Shown here: positions 13,722 through 22,327 of the stretch, one piece after another
Layout of the letters: each line of letters starts with the position of its first letter
Numbering within the stretch: the stretch's first letter is position 1
Source of the DNA: a virus
Strand: one strand, 5' to 3'
Length of the DNA: 30,868 nt
IMG/VR virus record: IMGVR_UViG_3300037247_001856
Coordinates: 1-30,868 of that record
Made by a program: the position numbers and the translations under genes
Notes under the pieces: generated by a model
The model's input: the letters and a program-made list of their open reading frames with translations, nothing else
Told to the model about the DNA's origin: nothing
Databases searched by the model: none

Positions 13722-14903
13722 GTGGCTGCACTAAGTCAAATACTCGAAGCACTTGTTCTCACGAAAGTCGTTTCGAGAATCGCGGCGGCCAATGATGCCG
13801 TCTTGAATTTCATGGGCTTCCAGCCCGGCGGATTCAACGAGCAAAACTTCGGCCACGGGCGGATCGGTTCTTACCACGTCTTCAACAACGCGAGAACGAT
13901 CGCCCTTGGCCGGGCTCCTGGCACGGCTGCGGGTCGATCGCGTAAGCAGGTGATGATCGAGGTGGCGTTTACCTATCCGCGAATGCACGATTCGATTGAT
14001 CTGCTTGCCGAGCAGATTCACAACATCTCGAAGATCGACAACTTGGCCGCCCGCGACGTTGCCGGTGCTCAAATGATTTCCCGGCAGACTCGGTTCCTTG
14101 GCCAGAAGGCGGCTAACTGGCGGACTGCAATGACGGTCGGAATGCTGAGGGGTTCGCTTTTCCTTCAGCAGGAAGATCAAGACTGGTACTGGACCTATAC
14201 GTCCGGTACGCCGTCGGCCGCCGTGACGGTCGCCGAAGTCAACTTCCGGATGCCGGCCGGCAACAAAGATCAGTTGAACATGACGGACCGGGCCGGCAAC
14301 TCGATCTTCTCAGGCAACATCATCGATGTTTCGTGGGACAACGCGAGCGCCAACATCCCGCTTCACATCAAAAAGATCAACGAGGCTCGCGAAAATGTGG
14401 GCATCGGCCCCTTGACCGATATCCACCTCGGCAGTTCGCTTTGGGACAACGTGAGTCAGAACGATGCTGTTTCCAGCCAAGCTGGTATCGCGAATCCGCC
14501 GTTCACAACATTCGAGCGAGAAGTCGGAACGCGGCCGGACGGTTCGCCGATGCAAGAGATGATCGGCCGGATCAACTCTGCCCCGGGCCTCGACTGGCAC
14601 ATTTCGGATGCCGGGCTTGAACTCGGCACGCCCGGTAGCGAAACGTTCACCAAGCACTGGCCGACCGAGAGTGCGATTTTCATGGGCACGCCCCGGGCCA
14701 CGGACAACTTCTCGATGTTGCTCGGATCGGAACCGATTGCCGAATTCGACGGCGGGCCGGAGGTGTTGAAAACCGGCCTGAATAGCTGGAGTGTCAAGCG
14801 GTCAGATCCGACATTGACGCAGTTGATGGCTCTCGACAACGCCCTGGCGGTGAACCACGATCCGTTCAGCATCGCCCATGGTACGGTGGTGTTCAGCGGC
14901 TAG
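13722..14903 (+). CDS. Major capsid protein
   Basis: The gene starts with GTG after a strong GGAGGG, consistent with high expression. The 393-residue protein reads as an HK97-fold capsid protein of the lambda gpE group. The N-terminal arm is ALVLTKVVSRI; PRMHDSIDLLAEQIHNI and WRTAMTVGMLRGSL follow as helices; YWTYTSGTPSAAVTVAEVNF and the later SIFSGNIIDVSWDNAS fit the domain core; and the C-terminus contains DPFSIAHGTVVFSG. The order protease, decoration, capsid is the lambda order. About 400 copies would be expected per head for a T=7 shell; that number is family knowledge and is not read from the sequence. Confidence 0.85.
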   Translation: MAALSQILEALVLTKVVSRIAAANDAVLNFMGFQPGGFNEQNFGHGRIGSYHVFNNARTIALGRAPGTAAGRSRKQVMIEVAFTYPRMHDSIDLLAEQIHNISKIDNLAARDVAGAQMISRQTRFLGQKAANWRTAMTVGMLRGSLFLQQEDQDWYWTYTSGTPSAAVTVAEVNFRMPAGNKDQLNMTDRAGNSIFSGNIIDVSWDNASANIPLHIKKINEARENVGIGPLTDIHLGSSLWDNVSQNDAVSSQAGIANPPFTTFEREVGTRPDGSPMQEMIGRINSAPGLDWHISDAGLELGTPGSETFTKHWPTESAIFMGTPRATDNFSMLLGSEPIAEFDGGPEVLKTGLNSWSVKRSDPTLTQLMALDNALAVNHDPFSIAHGTVVFSG

Positions 14904-14963
14904 GCCGAACAAACGATAACGACAGCCGACAAATCAAACCGATCAAATCGACAGAGGCAAGCC

Positions 14964-15386
14964 ATGGGCAACGCCCGAGGATTCATCAACCGAATTCCGA
15001 ACGTTTACACCAAAACAATCACGTTCGATGGTGACGCCGGATCGGGAGCGGTCGGCACGGTGGCGGTCGGCACGGTTACCGGCTCGATTTTGTTTCACCA
15101 CCTGACCGCTCGCGTTCTGACAACGCTAGTCGGGGCGGCCACGTTGGAGATGGGGGTTGCGGGCAACACGGCAGCACTCATCGCCCAAGTGGCCGATGCG
15201 ACCGACCTGGTCGACGGCGACTTCTGGACAGGTGCCAATTCGCCAGCCGGCGTTGGTGGAGCGATCATCGATAAAGGCGTTGAGGGCAACATTATCTTGA
15301 CCGTGGCGTCGGTGCCGATTACGGCTGGCAAGATCGAAGTGGTTGGGTTCTGGTTGCCGCTGTCGGCGGATGGACAACTAGCCTAA
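14964..15386 (+). CDS. Small structural protein, paralogue 1
   Basis: The 140 residues are rich in Gly, Val, Ala and Thr and look wholly beta-stranded: TITFDGDAGSGAVGTVAVGTVTG, HHLTARVLTTLVGAATLEMGVAGNTAALI, and NIILTVASVPITAGKIEVVGFWLPLSADG. The next gene is a clear copy. A location immediately after the major capsid gene suggests a capsid or neck decoration. I do not recognise a named family. Confidence 0.7.
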   Translation: MGNARGFINRIPNVYTKTITFDGDAGSGAVGTVAVGTVTGSILFHHLTARVLTTLVGAATLEMGVAGNTAALIAQVADATDLVDGDFWTGANSPAGVGGAIIDKGVEGNIILTVASVPITAGKIEVVGFWLPLSADGQLA

Positions 15387-15412
15387 GAGCCTTTGTTGAA
15401 TTGAGATTTGCC

Positions 15413-15838
15413 ATGGGAGCGTCACGGAGATTACTAACTCACACGCCGAACATCTTCGAGAAATCGATTACGTTTGATAGCGGTGCAGGATCTGGAGCGC
15501 TTGGTACAGTAGCGATTGGCACGGTTACTGGGTCCATTTTGATTACTCGGTTAACGGCTCGCGTTCTGACAACGCTGATTGGTATATCTACACTGGAGAT
15601 GGGCGTTGCTGGAAACACGGCAGCACTTATTGCTCAAGTGGCCAATGTGACCACCCTGGCGGACGGTGATTGGTGGACGGGTGCAAATTCGCCGGTTGGA
15701 ATCGGCGGGGCAATCATCGACAAAGCAGTTGAGGGTGATATCATCTTGACGGTGGCAGGGGTAACCTTCATTGGAGCTGGAAAAATCGAATTCATCATAG
15801 AGTGGTTTCCTCTTTCGGCAGACGGAAACTTGGGGTAA
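15413..15838 (+). CDS. Small structural protein, paralogue 2
   Basis: The ATG at 15413 aligns with the start of paralogue 1, so the upstream TTG is not used. Over about 125 residues the two proteins are by eye around two-thirds identical, with identical blocks such as GTVTGSIL, LTARVLTTL, LEMGVAGNTAALIAQVA and GGAIIDK. The N-terminal 20 residues and the end of the protein differ, so the copies may have different partners. Paralogue 2 has a weaker Shine-Dalgarno and a more A+T-rich sequence. It is followed by a terminator. Confidence 0.7.
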   Translation: MGASRRLLTHTPNIFEKSITFDSGAGSGALGTVAIGTVTGSILITRLTARVLTTLIGISTLEMGVAGNTAALIAQVANVTTLADGDWWTGANSPVGIGGAIIDKAVEGDIILTVAGVTFIGAGKIEFIIEWFPLSADGNLG

Positions 15839-15872
15839 CGAATTCTTTCTTGGCTGGTGATGATTCCGCGGG

Positions 15873-15908
15873 AAAGGCGGTCCGTACTGCGGGCCGCCTT
15901 TTCTTTTT
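15873..15908 (+). terminator. Strong intrinsic terminator
   Basis: AAAGGCGGTCCG (15873-15884) pairs with CGGGCCGCCTTT (15890-15901) over 12 base pairs, one of them G-U, around the loop TACTG. TCTTTTT follows. This is a textbook Rho-independent terminator and should end the capsid transcript or reduce it before the tail genes. Confidence 0.9.
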
Positions 15909-15925
15909 GGAATTGGAGAGGTTGA

Positions 15926-18082
15926 ATGAGCGGCTATTTCGGTGATATCGCGGAAGACGCAACGATCGACATCGGCTTCAATACGGCCGATACCGGTAAT
16001 GTGCCGTTCACGTTGGCCGGTTCGCCCGTGATTTCTGTCTACAAAGCGAACGACGACGGGCAATCGACATCGGGTGTTACGCTGGAAGTTGATGCCGATT
16101 CTTTGACCGGATTCAATCGGGTTCGGATCGATGCATCAGCTGCTGCCTTCTACGCAGTGGCGAACGATTATAAAATTGTAATTACCACGGGCACAGTTGA
16201 TGGAGTAAGTGCGGTCGGCCGGATCGTTGGCGAATTTTCAATTGAGAATCGCGGTGGCATTGTTGAGCGAGTCTGGGATCAACAACTGACCGGAGCAAAC
16301 CACAATATATCGACATCTGCTGGGCGACGCTTACGGCAGATTCAAGAAAACCTCGGTTACGCAAACGGCGCGATTTGGATCGACACCGCGAATGGTACAT
16401 CAGGTACCGAGACCTTTGAAAATGGCACCGTTGACAACCCCGTTGACAATATCGCCGACGCAAACAGTCTGGCAACAAGTCTTGGCATTGCTCGTTTTCA
16501 GATTCTTCCAGGATCATCTATTGACTTCGCTGACCCTGGAGCAGACCAAGAGAATCAAGAATTTATTGGGAAGCGATGGACTCTTGCACTTGGCGGTCGA
16601 TCGGTATCGGGGTCGTATTTTGAGAATGCGGACGTTTCTGGTGTCTGTACTGGAGCCAGCGAGCCAGAGTTCTTTCACTGCCACATGGGGGCCGTCACGT
16701 TGCCGCCGAGCGATTGCGAACAATGTCTCTTAGAGGGCACGGTAACGATAGGATCGGCTGGCGATTTCTTCTTTGAGGATTGCAAAAGCGGAGTTGCTGG
16801 TACTACCACGCCGGTCTTGGATTTCGGCTCGGGCCTGAATGCCAGCAACGCAAACTTCCGTAGCTATTCAGGTGGTATCGAAATTCAGAACATGGGAACT
16901 GGCGCTGGCTCTTATAATATGAGCCTTGAAGGCGATGGGCAACTTGTTGTCAATGCGAACTGTTCGGCAACGTCTGAAATTTCGATACGTGGTCACTTTC
17001 CTATCAGCGGAGATGCAACGGCTATTGCAGCAATTGCATTTTCTGATGACGCGAGATTTACGCGGTCAGAAATGGCTGATGACGTGTGGGATGAGATAAT
17101 TAGCACAAGTGCTCACAACACTGCGCAGTCTGCCGGTAAGCGACTTCGACAACTTGCGTCTGTTGTGATTGCAAATGATACCGCGGAAGTAAGTAACAGT
17201 CCAGCAATAAACCAGATTCAACTAGCGAGCGGAGAAAGCAGCACCGATGGTACGTTTGATCCTGGACTCGTTGGTCTCGTTGGTGGCACCGGAGCCGGAC
17301 AAAGCAGACTAATTTTGGAGTATGAAGGCAGTACAAGATTGGCAACACTCAATCGCGATTGGAAAGTCGCACCCGATGGTACGACAGAATACATTGTCAT
17401 GGCGAGTGCGGGAGGGATACATGTTAATGAGGGCCTCGCACAAGCCGGTGGAGCATCGTCTATCACGTTAAACACACTCGGATCATCTATTGATGATGTG
17501 TATAACGGTCAACTTGTTTTTCTTGTCAGTGGCACCGGACAAGACCAGGTCGGGCGTGTTATGACTTATAACGGAACAACAAAAGTTGCAATAATTGAGA
17601 CAACTTCAGACGGATGGGCAACTCAACCAGATGCGACAACTGGTTATATCATGCTTCCGATTTTGGACATTATAGCTAATCGGTTTACGGGCATGACATC
17701 GATGACTGAGTGGCTTGGTTTGCTCGCTGGAAAGCAGGCCGCTGATGCAACGGCGTTAACGGAAATTAAAGCAACTGGAGCGGGGAGCGGAACCTACAGC
17801 GAGACAACCGATTCCCTGGAAGCGATTCGGAACAATCACGAAGGCGGAGGTGCCGACACCGTTACCGTTAACATTAAGGTCGGCGGTGTCGGCTTGGAAA
17901 ACGCACAAGTCTGGATTACAACGGACGCGGCTGGAGCGAATATCTTCGCTGGTACATCTTTGACCGATAGCAATGGAGATATCACGTTCCTCTTGGACGA
18001 CGGTAACACTTATTTCCTTTGGGCACAAAAGGGCGGGTTCAATCTCCCACAAGGTGAATCCTTTGTAGCTGAGGCGGATTGA
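15926..18082 (+). CDS. Large modular virion protein (fibre or appendage)
   Basis: The 718-residue protein starts after a GGAGAGG motif. The N-terminal 100 residues are a beta domain (ATIDIGFNTADTGNVPFTLAGSPVISVYK). A motif VWDxx...HN...SAGxRLRQ occurs twice, from residues 116 and 387. Residues 150-370 include a Cys-containing, parallel beta-helix-like part. Residues 420-580 hold two similar beta repeats (VGGTGAGQSRLI...APDGTTEYIV and VSGTGQDQVGRV...QPDATTGYIM). Residues 643-718 are an Ig/CarboxypepD_reg-like domain (VNIKVGGVGLENAQVWIT, LTDSNGDITFLL). Such modular proteins form tail fibres or head appendages; receptor binding is inferred. The coding sequence is more A+T-rich than its neighbours, which may mean recent acquisition. 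Confidence 0.72.
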   Translation: MSGYFGDIAEDATIDIGFNTADTGNVPFTLAGSPVISVYKANDDGQSTSGVTLEVDADSLTGFNRVRIDASAAAFYAVANDYKIVITTGTVDGVSAVGRIVGEFSIENRGGIVERVWDQQLTGANHNISTSAGRRLRQIQENLGYANGAIWIDTANGTSGTETFENGTVDNPVDNIADANSLATSLGIARFQILPGSSIDFADPGADQENQEFIGKRWTLALGGRSVSGSYFENADVSGVCTGASEPEFFHCHMGAVTLPPSDCEQCLLEGTVTIGSAGDFFFEDCKSGVAGTTTPVLDFGSGLNASNANFRSYSGGIEIQNMGTGAGSYNMSLEGDGQLVVNANCSATSEISIRGHFPISGDATAIAAIAFSDDARFTRSEMADDVWDEIISTSAHNTAQSAGKRLRQLASVVIANDTAEVSNSPAINQIQLASGESSTDGTFDPGLVGLVGGTGAGQSRLILEYEGSTRLATLNRDWKVAPDGTTEYIVMASAGGIHVNEGLAQAGGASSITLNTLGSSIDDVYNGQLVFLVSGTGQDQVGRVMTYNGTTKVAIIETTSDGWATQPDATTGYIMLPILDIIANRFTGMTSMTEWLGLLAGKQAADATALTEIKATGAGSGTYSETTDSLEAIRNNHEGGGADTVTVNIKVGGVGLENAQVWITTDAAGANIFAGTSLTDSNGDITFLLDDGNTYFLWAQKGGFNLPQGESFVAEAD

Positions 18083-18092
18083 GGGTTAGATC

Positions 18093-18665
18093 ATGGGTAA
18101 CGATTTTACAGGCGAAGCAGCCGGCGACCTTGGCGATGATCTTGTTGGGTTGTTGGATACCACATACTGCACGGTTACGGAACTACGTCGGTATTTGTCG
18201 GCTCAGGGAGTGACGGACTTTGCCGACCATAACCAAGACGGAGCGGCTGATAGTCAGGTGGTTGCCGATTCTATCAATTGGGCAACTCAGGAAATCGACA
18301 TGCTGGCCTTGATGAGGTACAGCGTGACCGGCCTGACCGGTAGCAACATAATCGGCAAGTGGTGTATCGTAATGTCGGCATACTTCCTTTGCCAGCGCCG
18401 TGCCAACCCAGTACCTAATTCTATCCTGAATGAATTTGAGCGAATCACGGGCATGCCGGATGGACTACTTACGAAGATTTCAGACGGCCGGATGCAACTT
18501 CCAGGTGTGCCACTCCGTGCGGATCTATCGCCGTCATTCAGTAATCTGACGGTTGATCGAAGATGGCCGCACAGTACGATTCGCGTAACGCGGGAGAACA
18601 GCAGTGATTCGCCAACCGAACTAACGCAAGATGTTCATCGGCATCATCACCGGGGCATAGGCTGA
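18093..18665 (+). CDS. Head-tail connector protein (Mu gp36/DUF1320-like)
   Basis: The 190-residue protein carries the usual pattern of this adaptor group. An N-terminal YCTVTELRRYLSAQGV leads into a DHNQDGAADSQVVADSINWATQEIDML segment, followed by a helical middle (IIGKWCIVMSAYFLCQRR). It would sit under the portal and join head to tail. The C-terminal 50 residues are basic, His/Arg-rich and probably disordered, which is longer than usual. The following genes for tail completion and terminator support the assignment. Confidence 0.68.
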   Translation: MGNDFTGEAAGDLGDDLVGLLDTTYCTVTELRRYLSAQGVTDFADHNQDGAADSQVVADSINWATQEIDMLALMRYSVTGLTGSNIIGKWCIVMSAYFLCQRRANPVPNSILNEFERITGMPDGLLTKISDGRMQLPGVPLRADLSPSFSNLTVDRRWPHSTIRVTRENSSDSPTELTQDVHRHHHRGIG

Positions 18666-18666
18666 C

Positions 18667-19479
18667 ATGGCCGCAATCAACTTCAGGGGCTCGCGAGCCG
18701 ACGTTTCCAGAATCGCCCAGCAGTTGGCGGGGATTCTGTCGGGTCGCGAACCGGACACGCTGGGAATCGGCCGCGGGTTTCTACTGGCGTTAGGTTTTGC
18801 GGTTCTGTCGAGTGTGAAAGAGGCTTACGTCATCAAGGCCCGTGGCGGTACGGATGCGATGGGCATCAAGTGGCCGAAGTTGAAGCCACAGACCATTGCA
18901 AATCGACGGGTTGGGCCGGGCGACATCCGGAGCAGTGCCTTGATTCGGGAACGAGAGAAGGTTAGGAAACGGGAACTGGCCAGGATCAAACGGGAATTCG
19001 CCCGGCAAGAGGGGCGGCTGTTCGAGCGGTTCCTGCTTTCGCTAGACGCAAAGGAAGCCCGGAAGCGTGCCCGGCAGATGGCATCGGCCAGGGCGACACG
19101 GGCGACTGGACTGACGAAAGTGCAAACGCTGGGGGCCCGAATGGTTGAAATCTTACGGGATACCGGCGTGCTGCTGAATAGCCTTTCCCCTGGCCGATTA
19201 GCCGGCGAAGGGGCGAACGTGGTCTATAGCAAGCCAGGCGGAGAAGGCGGCCAGGATCAGGTTGTTGACGTATCGCCGGGCGAGTTGATTGCCGGAACGA
19301 ATGTTGCTTACGCGGCTACTCACCAATTCGGTGACCCAAGCCGAAACATTCCTCGCCGGCAAATCCTGCCTGACAACGAAAGCCAGGTGCCTGAAGTTTG
19401 GTGGGAGGATTGGTTGGATATAGCCGTACGGTCACTGGAAGCCGGAACGCGGCTGCTGTTCGCCCAGGGTGCTCGATGA
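18667..19479 (+). CDS. Tail completion/morphogenesis protein (Mu gpG/HK97 gp10-like)
   Basis: Residues 165-250 carry the family signature: ILRDTGVLLNSLSPG, a beta region ending ELIAGTNVAYAATHQFGD, then IPRRQILPDNE, and an amphipathic C-terminal helix. These proteins attach tail to head or cap the tail. The N-terminal half is unusual for its length and contains an Arg/Lys-rich helix (REREKVRKRELARIKREFARQEGRLFERFL) of about 45 residues that may bind DNA or another protein. The stop overlaps the next start (ATGA). Confidence 0.75.
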   Translation: MAAINFRGSRADVSRIAQQLAGILSGREPDTLGIGRGFLLALGFAVLSSVKEAYVIKARGGTDAMGIKWPKLKPQTIANRRVGPGDIRSSALIREREKVRKRELARIKREFARQEGRLFERFLLSLDAKEARKRARQMASARATRATGLTKVQTLGARMVEILRDTGVLLNSLSPGRLAGEGANVVYSKPGGEGGQDQVVDVSPGELIAGTNVAYAATHQFGDPSRNIPRRQILPDNESQVPEVWWEDWLDIAVRSLEAGTRLLFAQGAR

Positions 19480-19997
19480 ACGACGAAAGTCAACTCTTGA
19501 CGGCGATGCGGAATCAGATCCGGACGGAACTATCAATCCAGAATCGCCAGTGTGACGTTGAATTCGACGAAGAAGTGCCGGCCATCGTGGGCGATTTTTA
19601 CATAATCGTGATGCCGGGAACGATCACGCCGGGCCCGAGACAAGATACAAGTGGCGGGGTAATCGACATAGTTATTTCTGCCGACGTTTCGGTCATGGTG
19701 AGAATCACGGCCAAGCCGGTCGACCGACAGCGGGAGAAATTTAACGCGGCCATCGGGTCGATTAACGCGAGACTACAACAGGTGTTCGACGCAATTGATT
19801 TCAGTTACGTTACGATGAACGCAGCGAATACACTCATCGGCTCGGATGCGTTTATTGAACCGCCGCGGTTTGCCGGTGTCGGTCCAGTGCGAATCAAGGG
19901 CGGTGAATTTTTCAAAGCCAGCGGGTCCGAAGAAAGGGCCGGCCTGATTCGCCGGATGAGTTTCGGCGGTGCCCGAAGCGTGAAAGTGAGAACCTAA
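19476..19997 (+). CDS. Tail terminator-like protein
   Basis: I use the ATG at 19476, overlapping the previous stop, instead of the longer frame from 19398. The 173-residue protein has an N-terminal helix (SQLLTAMRNQIRTEL), a beta core (YIIVMPGTITPGPRQD, VIDIVISADVSVMVRI) and a helix (NAAIGSINARLQQVFDAI). This layout fits small tail terminator or joining proteins placed between gp10-like and tail tube genes. Assignment is mainly by gene order. Confidence 0.55.
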   Translation: MNDESQLLTAMRNQIRTELSIQNRQCDVEFDEEVPAIVGDFYIIVMPGTITPGPRQDTSGGVIDIVISADVSVMVRITAKPVDRQREKFNAAIGSINARLQQVFDAIDFSYVTMNAANTLIGSDAFIEPPRFAGVGPVRIKGGEFFKASGSEERAGLIRRMSFGGARSVKVRT

Positions 19998-19998
19998 A

Positions 19999-20424
19999 AT
20001 GAGCGAATCGCAAATCCAACAGTATCCCTATCCGGGCCGAACTGACAAGCAGCCGCTTGTTTGGTCCTGCTCGAATCCGAAATGCGTGGAGGACTTCAAA
20101 ATCTTCACGTTTGAATCGGACCAGCCGAAATGCCCAAAATGCACTTGCGAGGGGCCACCGGTAATTCAGTTGCAGGCGTTGATTCACCTGCTCGTACCGG
20201 ATAAGGCTGGTAAGATCAGGGGCATGTATGGCCGGTACAAAATCGCTTGTGACCCCAAGCGGGCGTTCGTTTCTACCGGCAAGGAAAACGAAGTCGGCAC
20301 GGACGACATCAACGCGGCGAATTGCCCCGACTGTTTGAAGTTTGGCAAAAAATCACGGATCGTTGACGCCCTTGGCCGGCGAGTGAGCTTGGCCGATGTG
20401 TCGGTGGTTGCAGCACAGGAGTAG
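19999..20424 (+). CDS. Zinc-ribbon protein in the tail module
   Basis: This 141-residue protein has CSNPKC (residues 30-35), CPKCTC (about 51-56) and CPDC (about 115-118), with further Cys and Lys in between. It probably binds one or two zinc ions. It begins two bases after the previous stop and ends six bases before the tail-tube-like gene, so it belongs to the tail operon. The function is not known to me; a tail assembly factor or zinc-stabilised structural protein are options. Confidence 0.6.
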   Translation: MSESQIQQYPYPGRTDKQPLVWSCSNPKCVEDFKIFTFESDQPKCPKCTCEGPPVIQLQALIHLLVPDKAGKIRGMYGRYKIACDPKRAFVSTGKENEVGTDDINAANCPDCLKFGKKSRIVDALGRRVSLADVSVVAAQE

Positions 20425-20430
20425 TAAGAA

Positions 20431-20928
20431 ATGGCACCGTTTACAGCCGGAAAATATGACGGGACACTGGCCGCTGGTGCTCTTGGTCAGACCGCCGACG
20501 GACTCCGAATCCAGCACGAAGTATCCAAGCAGCTGATCATTGGCGACAACTTCGGGGATGGCGTGCAGGATGCCGTCTACCGTGGCATGAATATGTTTGC
20601 TGGTTTCACGTTGCTGGAATTTGAGGCGGCCAAAGCTCAGGCGGCGTTCTGGCCGTACAGTACGACGTGGTTGGACATGGGTGTGATTGGCCGGCTCGAT
20701 GTTGCGACTGGGAGCAATCAAGCGGCTGTGGCCGCAGCACTCATTTTTACTGCCCTTGCGAACACGCCGGCGGCTTTGGACGGCACGCCGGCAAGCTTCA
20801 CGTTTCCGGCGGCCATCTTACGGGAGAACTTTCCTGTTGAAATACTGTTCGGGCCAGTGGCCCGCGAAGTGCCCCTCTCGATGAGGCTCTATCCAAACAG
20901 CTCCGGCGTTGTTGGAACCGTCACCTAG
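20431..20928 (+). CDS. Tail tube-like protein
   Basis: The 165-residue protein is Gly/Ala and Phe-rich and mainly beta: APFTAGKYDGTLAAGALGQTADGLRIQHEV, KQLIIGDNFGDGVQDAVYRGMNMF, SFTFPAAILRENFPVEILFGPVAREVPLSMRLYP. The pattern and length suit the major tube protein, or a close relative, found after the tail terminator and before the tape measure. Shine-Dalgarno is AGGAG, seven bases upstream. Confidence rests on order and general pattern. Confidence 0.62.
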   Translation: MAPFTAGKYDGTLAAGALGQTADGLRIQHEVSKQLIIGDNFGDGVQDAVYRGMNMFAGFTLLEFEAAKAQAAFWPYSTTWLDMGVIGRLDVATGSNQAAVAAALIFTALANTPAALDGTPASFTFPAAILRENFPVEILFGPVAREVPLSMRLYPNSSGVVGTVT

Positions 20929-20939
20929 CTACTTAGTCC

Positions 20940-22085
20940 ATGGCCAAAGCATCGCTCGAAATCGTGGTAATCGATTCCGGCGGGAATGTCCCGGCCGCGG
21001 CTACCGGTCCGGGTGGGGCCGTTGGAGGCGGGCCAGCGGTCGGCGGTGGACGACTTCGGCCAGGGCGTTCACGATCTAGCCGGCCGCCGACAGGTCAGTT
21101 TGTAGATGGGCCAGGTGGCGGTGGACCGTCAAGCCTTAGAGGTGTTGCGAGGGAGTTGAGTGCGGTACCGGGGCTCGGCAGGATTTCTGGCATTGCTGGC
21201 CGAGCGGAGCAGTTGAGCAATCTTGTGACTAGGTTTGCAGGGGTTGCGGGGCCGACTGAAGCCACCGGGACGGCTGGGACGGCCGCTGGGGCCCGGGCTG
21301 CTGGGGCTGCCGGGGCAAGTGCAGTTGCCGGCAAAGCTGGGGCTGCTGGCGCTGCCGGAGCTACTGGAGTTGCATCGCTTGCTGGACCGATTGGATTGGC
21401 TGCTGCTGCATTCATAGCAGGAACAGCCCTAGCTACAGTTGCCGTGAAAAAGTTTGCGGACAATGCCGAAGTGGAAGCCCGCCGGCTTAGTCGGTTCTCT
21501 GGCGAACTTGCTCTTGCAACTGCTCAGACTGACATCCGCCGGGAAATTGCCGATCTTCGACGGGCGAGAAGGATTGGGCCAGCAGCTGCTCGATTTGAAA
21601 CTCGCCGAAGTCAATTGGAGACTGAAGTTTTCGATTTGATTACGGAAATCAAGGTTGTGGTTTTTCAGTTATTTGAGCAGGCTCAGCCATTAGTGGATTT
21701 TGTGTCTAAACAGGTGTCGGATATAGCTGGCATCCTTGCATTCTTGAATAAGTTTGAAATTGTATCTGATCTGATTAGCAATTTCATCAAAAACGTCAAT
21801 CCGTTGATTTCTCTTGTGGTCGATATCTCAGGCTGGGTCCGATTCATTGCGGAATGGTTTGGGTTTGAAGGGCAAAAAGATGAGGATTTGCTAGATCCGT
21901 TTTTCGAGCAATTCGTCGCCATGGTTCAACAGGGAGCGGTGGTTGGTCCGGACGATGCCCGGGCGGCTGACATTAAAGTGGCACCAGAATTCCCAGCGGC
22001 GGTACCGCAGATTGCCGCCAATGAACTTACGTTTTCCCAGAAACTTAAACTGGCCATGGAGGGCAAGTTGCCGAAGGGACTTTAG
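20940..22085 (+). CDS. Short tape-measure-like tail protein
   Basis: The 381 residues comprise a Gly/Pro-rich start, an Ala/Gly repeat region (residues 105-145, collagen-like GAAG and GATG units), a hydrophobic helix (IGLAAAAFIAGTALATVAV, about 150-170), a charged coiled coil (EVEARRLSRFSGELALATAQTDIRREIADLRRARR, 175-235), and more hydrophobic helices to residue 310. This is the usual make-up of tape measure proteins, which fix tail length and may enter the host membrane. At 381 residues it is far shorter than most, so it would mean a short tail, or it may be another minor tail protein. Confidence 0.5.
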   Translation: MAKASLEIVVIDSGGNVPAAATGPGGAVGGGPAVGGGRLRPGRSRSSRPPTGQFVDGPGGGGPSSLRGVARELSAVPGLGRISGIAGRAEQLSNLVTRFAGVAGPTEATGTAGTAAGARAAGAAGASAVAGKAGAAGAAGATGVASLAGPIGLAAAAFIAGTALATVAVKKFADNAEVEARRLSRFSGELALATAQTDIRREIADLRRARRIGPAAARFETRRSQLETEVFDLITEIKVVVFQLFEQAQPLVDFVSKQVSDIAGILAFLNKFEIVSDLISNFIKNVNPLISLVVDISGWVRFIAEWFGFEGQKDEDLLDPFFEQFVAMVQQGAVVGPDDARAADIKVAPEFPAAVPQIAANELTFSQKLKLAMEGKLPKGL

Positions 22086-22101
22086 CAGGTAAGCAAAACG
22101 C

Positions 22102-22326
22102 ATGGTCATTAAAAAAACAACACGGATAGACAGTCAGTTTCGGACAATCATAACTCACACAGGAACTGTTGAACGTAACAGTGATATGCGATTTCTACCG
22201 GGAAACTTAAGTCCGTTTCGTGTTTGTCCGGCAGGTTTTATTCGCAAGCAGATTTGGATTCAGAATATATTTGAGCATATTGTTTGGTTCAAGATTGTCG
22301 ATACTCAAATCATTTGCGACAATTGA
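22102..22326 (+). CDS. Possible small protein, 74 residues
   Basis: The ORF fills the 242-base gap between two tail genes, starting 17 bases after one and ending one base before the next ATG. A weak AGGTAAG lies about ten bases upstream. The product has a basic start (MVIKKTTRIDSQFR) and an aromatic, hydrophobic end (IWIQNIFEHIVWFKIVDTQIICDN). The DNA is more A+T-rich than on either side. The neat fit supports a gene; the composition and absence of any recognised pattern argue for caution. Confidence 0.4.
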   Translation: MVIKKTTRIDSQFRTIITHTGTVERNSDMRFLPGNLSPFRVCPAGFIRKQIWIQNIFEHIVWFKIVDTQIICDN

Positions 22327-22327
22327 A

